A stretch of 12,903 nucleotides of DNA from Isohypsibius dastychi (lineage: Eukaryota; Tardigrada; Eutardigrada; Parachela; Isohypsibiidae). The stretch is taken from the NCBI GenBank assembly GCA_034696485.1, contig JAQIWT010001038.1:1-12903 (forward strand), given 5' to 3'. A program made the translations under genes and the position numbers. The notes under the pieces were generated by a model that searched no databases, was not told where the DNA came from, and worked only from the letters and a program-made list of their open reading frames with translations. Below are positions 1-8,315 of the stretch, piece after piece. Position 1 is the stretch's first letter. The number at the start of each line of letters is the position of its first letter.

Positions 1-2650
1 CGCTGATTGGCCAAATGGCCTGGGGTCTGAAAGACCCCACTACGTGCTCAGAGAGTCGCAGGTCACTCAGGGCACAGAGAGTTAACCTTTTTATAAACCA
101 GATCGTCGTTGGAAGTAGAACCAGCAGAAGAACAGGGATGATGACGATTATGGGCCCATACTGAGTGAACACTTCGTGTACAGCGCTGCATTCGGGATTT
201 TCACCACGATAACCACATCGTGGCATGTCCGGCGGCAGTTCTCCATTGCCAGGGAAATCGTCACCATCTCCCAGCTCGCGAATTGAATTGCTGAGTGGAT
301 CGAATCCCAGAAAGATCTGAAACATTATATTCATAGATTTCTGCTGACGAAAACCCTCAGAGGCATTGTTTGACTCGAAACCTCGTAAACGTTTTCCTCG
401 TATTTTTCCAGGATGTTCAGATGCCAGTACCACAATCGATCTGAGTCCTCATCAAGGTGAACGGTGCCATGAATAGGGCTTTCGAATTTGTAGTTGACGG
501 TATAGTTTGCAAACTTTGATGCGCTCAGACCATTCTGATAATCGTCTTTCTCAACAGCATCACGAACGACATTCGCATACAGGACAACAGCGTCATATAA
601 ATGCGACACGATATGGTCAAACTGTGAAAGGCAAACCATTTCGTGGTAACATTGCATTTCGATGTGATATTCATGGTACTTTTTCTTCTGGTAAAAAGGT
701 CAAGTTGAATGAGCTGTTAGACAAAGCCTTCATCTGTTCCCAGAATAAAGCCATTTCGTCCGTGACCAGAGATTCTGTGGTCATAAGGAGCAATGCCCGA
801 TATGCGTCGGAGGCAACAGGATCGTCCTTGTCGCCCTGAATCGGAAGATACTTGCCCCACACTGGGCTGGTGAACAATTCAACTGCGATAAATAACTGAA
901 TACAACAAAGCGTTAATGCGGATACATGATTACAAAAAAGCATCCTCACATAGTCCCCGGATGTCATGCCTAATTCATGAGCAGCAAGCTGAAACGAGAT
1001 GGGCATCAAACTGTGTGCGGTGTTAGAGGTCAGTTCTCACCATGAATTTGCGAACAGTGGGACCATCAGCTCCGAGAAATATGACTAAAAAAAGATGTAA
1101 ATTGGCAGATTTCTCGAGCGAATGAACACCCCAATGTTTTGGTTTCCTGGAGCACGTTCATGCAGCTGGTACACTGTCACAATGCCCTTGTTGTTAAATC
1201 TGTTCGATCGAGCAATTTGAGCCAGGTCTAGTTTTGAAGAAGACATACCTCGCGTTGTTTCGCTGGCTGTCAATAGGGTCTCACGTATATCGTGCTCCGT
1301 TAATTTATCCGATTCGAAAAAGATGAACTTGGATGCGATAAACAGCTCCCAGTTCTCTTTCTTGATATGTTCTTTTACCAGCGTGTTCATTTCGCGGAAG
1401 AAAGGGATGGACTTGTCTTGTAGGAATACTGCGTGAGTATAGTTGGCGTAGTTGAAGAACTGCTTCAAAACATCAGCTATGCTAGCGTACACAAAAGAGA
1501 CTCTGCAAAACACACTTTGTGAAATTATCCCGAAATAAAAGTCACGATTCAGTACCTGGTCATGTCCCGGTAATCAGCTTTCGTGCCAGACAGTCCTGAA
1601 TTAGAAAAATGAAGAATTACTGTTATTCAAATACTGCGCGGATTTGAGATCCCATCGCGTCGTAGGGTGCTTTTAAGGTAAAGTAAAAATTTGTTTAGCA
1701 GGGTCAAACAGACTTCAGAATTTTGATTTTTGTTCAAGATCACTTTTCAGTCCCCTAGACAACTCAATGGTCAGTTCACGGTTTTGGAATTTTATTCCTC
1801 TCTGAACCATTGCTGGGAAGTGGACAATTTTGCATTACAAGCTGCATTCAAAATGTGCAAATAAAACTTCAGTGATATGCCGAAACTCACCGGCTGCTGG
1901 ACACCCTATCATCGGGACACCGTAGAACTCCAGCACGGCATACAGTGCCTGAGCTGCCACACCACAACCTACAAAAGAGGAAGCCTTATAAAAATCTTAG
2001 AGTACACGCGAAGGCTCTTTCGTGCGTTCTAAGCAAGATGTAAGCATGAGAACGAAACCATCGAACACACTTCTACTGTTAAATTGATGTCAAATTGCCA
2101 GTCTTGTGTCATAATGGTTGATGATCAGATTTCAGAATTAGGTTTGTTTTTACTCCTCACTAGCGGCTCAAATTTTTTCCAAGAGTAGATGCTTTATACC
2201 GACATGTTATACAAACTGACCGGCAGAGCCCCATAAACCATTAGAGCACACGGACACAAACAAATGCCACCATCTCTGTCTGAGGTCTGAGGTCCAGCAT
2301 TCTCGACAGAACGACTTGCCTGGCCCGATGACGACGTCGCAATGGATATCTCGTTCGAGCAGCGACATGAAATGTCCAACAACATGCGTCTTGGCCGAAC
2401 AAGTATTCCCAATATCCGTGAAGTGCGTATTCAACGTGAAATGTGGAGCAAGGATGAATTCGTTCACATGGTCTACCGCCATTTCCACAGCCGCAAACCC
2501 GCGTTCAAAAGAGTAGATATTCTTTGTTGTTCTCTGTTCACCCAGAATGCAAGCTGTTAAGTTCTGCTTAGTCTCCAACATAGTGATCACGTTATAACAG
2601 CCGCTGAGCCAAAAGATCACCGTGATCAAAACAGTTGTCATTCTCCTCAC
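1..2650 (-). CDS. Natriuretic-peptide-receptor-like membrane receptor (ANF-receptor ectodomain plus TM), 3' part off window
   Basis: Exons, read on the minus strand: 2650-2320, 1968-1891, 1595-1556, 1502-1249, 1084-1041, 988-950, 895-680, 621-382 (or to 355), 316-about 87, perhaps 26-1. Phases agree at every junction. Residues 1-20 look like a signal peptide. An ANF_receptor domain follows (NTCSAK; VVIGPG joined to CGVAAQ; then IFLGADGPTVRKFM; then SGDY joined to LFIAVELF). The juxtamembrane PPDMPRCGY motif and a hydrophobic span (YGPIIVIIPVLLLVLL) match the natriuretic peptide receptor / receptor guanylate cyclase family, which binds peptides outside the cell and in most members makes cGMP inside. 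Kinase-like and cyclase domains would lie beyond position 1, so an NPR-C-like clearance receptor is not excluded. Exon 8 has two phase-0 donors, leaving a 65-bp or a 38-bp intron; the longer intron reads more like the family. Intron 1 uses a GC donor. The start is the first ATG before the signal peptide. Confidence 0.85.
1969..2319 (-). other. 351-bp first intron of the receptor gene, GC-AG type
   Basis: The exon ends CCAG and the intron begins GCAAGT, the usual context for the minority GC-AG class. It ends TTTTGTAG. No GT donor nearby preserves the family sequence: splicing here restores VVIGPG-CGVAAQ, which carries a conserved cysteine of ANF-type ectodomains. Reading through instead gives an unrelated tail. 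Nothing else is recognised inside the intron. Confidence 0.75.
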
Positions 2651-2910
2651 AAAATCGGCGTGAACATAAACAGTGTTATTCGGTCACGACAGGTCTATAA
2701 GTAATCGCGTGGGAAAGGCAGCTGTACTTCGAATCTGCTGCTAAATTAGTTCCCCCTCTATTATTACTGTACGAGAAACGCCCATAACGAACCCAGGCCG
2801 GAAGTTTATCGATTCAATCAACCACCAGAGGCTTAACCTGTATCACTATGGCTAACTATTGAATAACGTGGATGATATGGATGATAACGTGAATCAAATA
2901 GGGTTCGGAA

Positions 2911-3235
2911 AAGTCAGTCTGTTTTAACTGATCGGTGACCGAGCCAAAAGTTTGAATGAAACTGCTGTCAGTCATTTGTAGTCACAGACTTATCAATCAG
3001 TCGCTGGAAGTTTTGGTTGAGTTAAAAGTCGCTAAATTAGCGAAAAGTATCTAGTCAATCACTCAGCCACATTTCACCTTGGTGACTGAAACTTGTCAGT
3101 CTGTGTTTTTCCAGTGACGACTTGAACTCAGCGACCTTGGTCCAGTCACTGGGCTCCTCCAGTCGGTGGCCATCCAGTCACTGAAGTTTCCAGTGCAGCG
3201 AGTGTCATCACTGACTCCGTCAACCCAATGACTAC
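2911..3235. repeat. Degenerate CAGTCACTG-rich repeat tract
   Basis: Variants of a nonamer (CAGTCACTG, CAGTGAC, CAGTCGCTG, GTGACTGAA, CAGTCGGTGG) recur many times in both orientations, most densely at 3080-3215. A short direct pair is GTGACTGAAACTT near 3081 and GTCACTGAAGTTT near 3177. A CCAGTGAC/GTCACTGG inverted pair encloses about 28 bp near 3110-3155. Spacing is irregular, so this is not a simple tandem array; it could be a decayed minisatellite or fold-back element. Confidence 0.4.
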
Positions 3236-3272
3236 AACCCCAAGAATCAGAGCGTAAATCAATTCACAATGC

Positions 3273-3283
3273 GGGGGGGGGGG
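3273..3283. repeat. G11 homopolymer run
   Basis: Eleven consecutive G at the right flank of the CAGTCACTG-rich tract, followed by TTTATAG. A plain mononucleotide run, prone to length error and polymorphism. Confidence 0.9.
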
Positions 3284-4535
3284 TTTATAGCTCTGTCTAG
3301 TGGAGTTTCGGGAAAACTTTTGATTGCAAGAAATCTTTGTGAACCATGATTCAGTATTCTGCAAATCGTCGAATGAGGATAGAGCATGATGATGAACCTC
3401 GATCATGAGCTTTAGATATAAATAGTACTCAAGCAGTGTGGCTCCTTTACCTTGTAATTCATATGATTCTTTCTGATCTCGTTCAGACTGGATGCATGCA
3501 CGAAGCCGGAAGTGCTACTCTGATCAGCTTAACAAGTTAACAGGTGCTCATGGGAGACTAACAGTGTCTACGTTGTTGTTGAAAGATCTGCGAGACACAG
3601 CATATTAGAATTACGAAGCACTTCATAAAACGCGAGATCATGAACGGAAACAAATGAACTGCTAAGCTCGATCAAACTCCAACACCAACACTAAAACCTA
3701 GCACGAATGCTTTGTTTTCACTGCACTTATCGTGTGGCCTCGTTTAGCTTCAGTGCGCTTGATTGAAAACTGCAGCATTTCGCCGAAATCAGACGGGCAC
3801 TGTTAGACCTCTATGTCCATTGTAAGGCTTTGGCAAGGATTTGCAGAAATTCGCGGTGTACCGTACATATGAAATGCATGGCGCAATAACCTGTAATAAT
3901 TCATTTCCTGTTTTCAGTATGTGGTGTCGAAGTGATTGGGTTGAGGTAGGTGTGGCAATTGTCTTCTGCGCATTGGCTGCTGAACTGATACTCACGAATT
4001 TGTTTGTGTGAACTCAGATCAATTAACAATCAACACGAGCCACAGAACGATGGCGTCGTTCCGGTATGGATACACACCAAACAAATAAAACTGCTAGCCT
4101 GCGTGTACTACTACTTGCGTTTGTCTTCAAGGATTGATTGATGTTCACGTGCGGAAAAATGATCAGATTGGAAAAAACTACGTACGCGACCGGCTCGTCA
4201 AATTCGCACCGACCGGAGATGGGTGGTGACCTTTTTGGAGGATGTGGAGTGGACAAAAAGAAACGAAAGATCTCCATGGCTATACGAGTGAAAAATCGGC
4301 ACAAAATCACCGTCATTGTTTGAAACGTGGATATATAAGTTCAAAGTGACATTCAAGCGGAAAAAATCCATACCTTAAATAAAAAAAACAACAGGAAACA
4401 CGTAACAAACTTATGCAGAATAAACACCAAGCATATCCATATCAAAGTGAAAAACTGGAAATATTCTCTTTCTAATGATGGCGTTACTCCACATCAATGG
4501 GCAGTTAGAATGCCCGGTGACCTGATGCGCTCGAA

Positions 4536-5549
4536 TCAAGCACTGCAAAACTGTCTCTGCATCGCCTTACGGATACTGGAGATTCCAAAATGGTACACAA
4601 TCGGATTAACCGCACAACTTGCAAACTCCAAGGCAGTCGCAACCATGTAGTACTCGAGATTGAAATACCCATCCCAAGCCGTCGATATGAAGAAATATAC
4701 GCTCGCCGGCGTCCATAGCACTATCAAGCTCAAAGCAAGAAACGATAGCGTCATATACATTCTCTTGTCTAGTTTATCAATCTGCTTAGTTTGAGCTCCG
4801 TTGACTGAAATGGGACCAGTGTCTGCAGTTCTGGTTGGCTTTCCGTTACTCGTTTCCGAAATTTTCGATACATGAACCACCTGCTTTTTCTTGGATCGAC
4901 GGACAACCTCGGCTACAGCTGCTATGTATCCAACCACGACGACAATTAAGGGACAGTAATATAACAAGAACAGCAGGACCATCACATACGTCTGCTGGGC
5001 TTGCAGATTAAGTAAGCAGACACTGTCATCATAAGCATAATACGCTCGGTCCAGAGTTATCAAGGGAATCAACCCAGCTTGTATGTAGATCCAGTTACAA
5101 ACACAAATAATAAAGGTCATCTTGTTCGACCGATGATTACGATAGCTGATCGGCCAGAACAATGCCCAAATACGGTCAAGGCAGATCAACATGACGCTGT
5201 TGGCGGCCGCGGCTGAGAATGTCCAGTTGATCCAGATAAACAACGTGCAGAACCGCCGACCATACTTCCACGAGCCCGCCAGCGCGTACGCAACAAACAG
5301 GGTCATCTCGAATGCCGCCATGCAGGTGTCCGATATAGATAGGTTAAGGAGGTAGTAGTTGAAGGGCGTACGGATATGATGGTCACGAATGAAGGTGGTT
5401 ATGATTAGCAGGTTGTAGATGAAGGTGATTATGGCGATTATTGCAACTGTTGCTGAAACGGCGTAGGTCATCCGTTGAGCGCTGGTCACAGTCAAGTCTG
5501 TCAAATTGGCGGCCATCTTGGTGCCGTTTAATGCCATGGAGGAATTCAT
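4536..5549 (-). CDS. Intronless class A (rhodopsin-family) GPCR, amine/muscarinic-like
   Basis: This is a single-exon frame of 337 residues with seven hydrophobic spans. Class A landmarks are N46 (1.50), LSxSD D74 (2.50), W94-KYG in loop 1, C101 (3.25) paired with C178 in loop 2, D125-R126 (3.49-3.50), W153 (4.50), P200 (5.50), W279-T-P281 (6.48-6.50), N315-PIVY (7.49-7.53) and a C-terminal palmitoylation-type C335. The N-terminus has three N-glycosylation sequons (NSS, NGT, NLT). Loop 3 is basic and about 55 residues long. The overall pattern is closest to muscarinic/histamine/biogenic-amine receptors, but the amine-anchoring Asp at 3.32 is Asn108, DRY reads DRI, and position 6.44 is Leu rather than Phe. 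The ligand is therefore uncertain. It should act at the plasma membrane through G proteins. The start is the first ATG in the frame, just before the sequons. The single exon contrasts with its intron-rich neighbour and may reflect retrocopy origin. Confidence 0.9.
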   Translation of the reverse strand: MNSSMALNGTKMAANLTDLTVTSAQRMTYAVSATVAIIAIITFIYNLLIITTFIRDHHIRTPFNYYLLNLSISDTCMAAFEMTLFVAYALAGSWKYGRRFCTLFIWINWTFSAAAANSVMLICLDRIWALFWPISYRNHRSNKMTFIICVCNWIYIQAGLIPLITLDRAYYAYDDSVCLLNLQAQQTYVMVLLFLLYYCPLIVVVVGYIAAVAEVVRRSKKKQVVHVSKISETSNGKPTRTADTGPISVNGAQTKQIDKLDKRMYMTLSFLALSLIVLWTPASVYFFISTAWDGYFNLEYYMVATALEFASCAVNPIVYHFGISSIRKAMQRQFCSA

Positions 5550-5780
5550 ATTTCAAAGTGAACTGGGGCTGCTCTTGTTAAATAATATAATGTGAACCGA
5601 CCGTCATCTTTGCGTGGACATTTATGACCAGGTGATATCAGCCGTCATTGCATTGAGGATAAATGATCGAGCTAATAACATCCTGGAGGTGATCTCAGAA
5701 AGAGGGTGACAATGGCGGCTCCGGGAGAACGCTGAGTGCTGACTTGAAAGGTGTTTTCTTCGATGTTCATCATTCGAAGG

Positions 5781-5788
5781 TTCCCACC
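5781..5788. repeat. Target-site duplication, left copy (TTCCCACC)
   Basis: The 8-bp direct repeat TTCCCACC directly abuts the left inverted repeat here. An identical copy at 6637-6644 abuts the right one. Duplications of eight bases are diagnostic of hAT-superfamily insertion. Confidence 0.92.
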
Positions 5789-5910
5789 TAGGGCATGTCA
5801 GAATACAATACTTATTCACATTTTGATGAATACTATTCGTATAAAAATGAATAAATAGTCACTTTTAAAACGAATATGTAGTCACTTTTCAAATGAATAC
5901 TATTCACTTT
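5789..5910 (+). repeat. Left 122-bp terminal inverted repeat of the hAT element
   Basis: It contains repeated subterminal units of about 22-23 bp built on (A/T)GTCACTTTT or ATTCACTTTT followed by AAAxGAATA, starting near 5814, 5857, 5880 and 5902, plus two near-palindromic GAATACTATTC words. Such subterminal repeats are typical transposase-binding arrays in hAT elements. The identity of the arms ends sharply at 5910. Confidence 0.92.
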
Positions 5911-5920
5911 TAAATAACAA

Positions 5921-5931
5921 CCCCCCCCCCC
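5921..5931. repeat. C11 homopolymer run inside the hAT element
   Basis: Eleven C lie just inside the left inverted repeat, at the edge of the unique interior. They could mark the junction where captured DNA joins the element end, or may simply be a slippage tract. Confidence 0.9.
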
Positions 5932-6041
5932 TACAACGCGTTTATTTTGGTTTTCTGTTTGGGCTGCTGAAACATTTTCCCATTCGATCTTCCGCATCTC
6001 AGTACCATAGTTGCTGGATGTACCGTTTATGGAACTGAAAA

Positions 6042-6353
6042 ATGTCTTTTGTGAAGAAGGGAAGGAGAAAGCAAGATCCGCCGAGTGGTTGGCCTGTTGG
6101 ATCCGACGAAGAGGATCAGGAATCATCACGAAAACGTGCCATTAAGTTTTCTCCAACTAAGAGCCATTCAAAGGAAACAAAGTGAGCGTAACGGTTCTTG
6201 GTAAATCTGGTAAACCCGTTCATTTAAAGCAACGACGAAGGGATGGAGGAACATGCGGATGACGACCTTTCGCAATCAAGCAACGCTGTCGCTGCAGAGA
6301 CATGCCAATTTCATTTGAATGCTTCTTTGCGCAGCCTTGATATCAGTGAATGA
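6042..6353 (+). CDS. Hypothetical two-exon small basic/acidic protein carried inside the hAT element
   Basis: Exon 1 is 6042-6181 and exon 2 is 6230-6353, joined over a 48-bp intron (GTGAGC...TTTAAAG). Splicing gives a continuous 87-residue frame ending in TGA; without splicing it stops at codon 48. The protein begins MSFVKKGRRKQDPP (strongly basic), has an acidic SDEEDQE patch at residues 21-27, a SPTK site at 37-40 that looks like a CDK target, a second acidic stretch (NDEGMEEHADDD) and ends SLDISE. It is hydrophilic and probably disordered and nuclear. It has no zinc finger, RNase-H or dimerisation motif of hAT transposases, so it looks like captured host sequence or a cargo gene. The acceptor lacks a strong pyrimidine tract, and no AATAAA is seen before the right arm. 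I do not recognise the family. A competing frame from 6029 ends after about 38 codons. Confidence 0.5.
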
Positions 6354-6514
6354 ATTCACCCTTCCTTGAATTATTGCTTTTGATTCGGATTTTTATAGTA
6401 ATCGTCTCATTTCACCCTTTTTTCGGTAAACTTGTTTCATTTTTCTCTTACATGATAAACAAGCTGTTGTTGGTGTGATTTGTTTAAGTTTGGATCCAGG
6501 GGGTTTGTAATTCG

Positions 6515-6636
6515 AAAGTGAATAGTATTCATTTGAAAAGTGACTACATATTCGTTTTAAAAGTGACTATTTATTCATTTTTATAGGAATAGTATTCATC
6601 AAAATGTGAATAAGTATTGTATTCTGACATGCCCTA
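6515..6636 (-). repeat. Right 122-bp terminal inverted repeat of the hAT element
   Basis: It is the reverse complement of 5789-5910 with a single difference. It ends GACATGCCCTA and is followed at once by the second TTCCCACC copy at 6637-6644. Confidence 0.92.
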
Positions 6637-6644
6637 TTCCCACC

Positions 6645-8315
6645 TACCATAGATGAATTATTCTGACCGACATCCGAACACAACCGGAAGAGTATTGAAT
6701 TACAAGGAACAATATATGACGATAGCAGATGTAACTCATAAGAACAAATACCATCGATGGTCATGCGTACACAGTCTCTGGAAACAAACGTGTCAGGTAT
6801 TTCCAGACATACTCCAGATTGTCTCAAAAAGTCTCTGTTTTTGCGTTAATCAAAAGAATTCAAAGATTTTTGGTTGCTCAGGTCATGCGTCACGATTTGG
6901 TTTTACGTTTTTCTTTTCCGAAGGGTTCTTCAATTCAGTTATCCGTATAACTCGCCAGTTTTTTGTTGTTTCTTGAAACAGAGATAAGATTCTCGCGCTT
7001 ATTCGTGGTTTACATAAACTGCTTCGCCATGATCCTCGGTACTGTGTAACCGCAATTAATGGATTCATCCAGATTCCTAGAATTGCGTAGGACTCTGTTT
7101 TCACGACGTACTGTAGTACCTTTTGTATTGCGCGACAAAATGTTTTAGTGTGGTGATGCAGGTGGGCAATTTAATTCAAGTTTCCTTGACTTGGAAGGTA
7201 TAGTATCGCGAATGAGATTACTTCCCGCGATGAAGTGTTTTTCAGACTGGCACTTCGTGGCTTACAGAAAATGTGCGAACAATCGCATTTCATTCTCATC
7301 CACAGGCGGAACACGAAATTCCATGTCAATGTTCACGCATATAATTTTGTCACCAATTTCGATTCATTGAATCTGTGATTTCGTCACCACTCTACCACAG
7401 GCATTGCATTTGTTTCTACCCACAACCACCCCGCAGCAACGCTCATTTGACTATATTCAACAGCACAGATTTGTAAGACAAATTCTCCTTCAAAATGATG
7501 TGCGATACGGAGATCTGCCCGGAATTAATGAAAAAAAGCATACAGAATCGAGAACTTAACACAGTTTGACCGATCGCCTTTTCGGACAAGATTGATTGAA
7601 TGTTTTATTGGCTAGGGTCGGATGCAAGCAGAAATTCAAATTCCGTTTGTTTGTTCCAACAATCCCCATCCCATTCAACTTTCACACCACCGGAATCGCG
7701 CCCTGAGCAAAAGCCCACAGCGCCTCAAAACATCGTGAATACATCCTCTTACGGTTTCATCTTCTAGAAAGATCACGTATGTTCCTGACTGTGAATCCGC
7801 ACTGAACTATACTAGTACCAAAACTAACGTGCGTCATGATCTAGTGTGTGTAGTCTTGCACTACAGACAGCCCTCCGCACATGAATGGAAACTCGAACGG
7901 CAAACAACCAAGCTGTTAGCAGAGGGCTGCCAGTATGATACTCGGTGAACTGTGAACCGTGATGCTGGGTCGGTTATAGTGTCAACGCTCTAAACGCAAG
8001 TAGAGTTACTATTGTTAATTGAAGGGCCTTGAGAGCCGGTTGAAGGGGCACTAATGTGGACACTATCTGACGCGCATTGTTCGGGCTACCGGGCAGTCCT
8101 GTTTAGCCTGTCAGCACTTTGCGATCAAGAGAACCAGAGGGTTCACAGGTTTGTTTAACCGGCAAACATAAAACAAGAAGCACGTTAATTGTTCATCATC
8201 CTCCACTTTGATTATTCTCACCAAATGTCATATCTACTCCAATCGCTTATAAGAGTCAGTGGAGTTCGCTCATTTCAACTATCAGAGACTGGATTCACGA
8301 AATCTGAGCGACATA
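6645..8315. other. Intergenic region, no gene recognised
   Basis: This 1.7-kb AT-leaning stretch lies between the hAT element and the secreted-protein gene. The longest frame (plus strand from 6653, about 107 codons) starts beside the transposon junction, is rich in Phe/Ser/Cys without any motif, and is not supported. A short inverted pair CAGCCCTC/GAGGGCTG lies near 7869-7933. No tRNA- or rRNA-like sequence was noticed. The promoter of the gene at 8316 is at its right end. Confidence 0.6.
8246..8253 (+). promoter_or_regulatory. Possible TATA box (CTTATAAG) of the secreted-protein gene
   Basis: CTTATAAG lies about 63 bp upstream of the ATG at 8316. A start of transcription about 30 bp downstream would leave a 5' leader of roughly 35-40 bases. 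The call rests on the motif and spacing only. Confidence 0.4.

Larger units (their letters stand above)
2651..4535. other. Intergenic region between the two receptor genes
   Basis: This 1.9-kb stretch lies upstream of the ANF-type receptor and downstream of the GPCR. Open frames here (for example 3146-3406 minus and 3789-3995 minus) are short, low in complexity or without family features, and I do not call them genes. It holds the CAGTCACTG-rich tract, a G11 run and a perfect 7-bp-arm hairpin at 3029-3043 (TCGCTAA/TTAGCGA). The receptor promoter should lie just right of 2650, but no clear TATA box is seen there on the minus strand. Confidence 0.6.
5789..6636. mobile_element. Non-autonomous hAT-superfamily DNA transposon carrying a small gene (Pack-hAT-like)
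   Basis: This 848-bp element is bounded by 122-bp terminal inverted repeats that differ at one position (G at 5839 against C at 6586 in the other arm, compared in the same sense). It starts TAGGGCATGTC and ends with the reverse complement. The ends fit the hAT terminal consensus YARNG, and an identical 8-bp duplication flanks it. No transposase is encoded, so movement would need one supplied elsewhere. The interior (5911-6514) is unique sequence with a C11 run and a two-exon reading frame. The near-identity of the arms suggests a young insertion. It sits in intergenic DNA about 240 bp upstream of the GPCR start. Which family member supplied the transposase cannot be said. Confidence 0.92.

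Noticed and set aside
2194-2412. Minus-strand frame and overlapping plus-strand frames in receptor exon 1
   Set aside because: Out of frame with the signal peptide/ANF domain reading; shadows.
3146-3406. 86-codon minus-strand frame through the G11 run and repeat tract
   Set aside because: Its proline run comes from the homopolymer, and the rest is repeat-derived.
4331-4340. TATATAAG on the plus strand as a promoter
   Set aside because: No plus-strand gene follows; the neighbouring gene is on the minus strand and starts elsewhere.
6653-6976. 107-codon plus-strand frame right of the hAT element
   Set aside because: Begins at the transposon flank, has no motif and an odd Phe/Ser/Cys-rich tail, no splice or promoter support.
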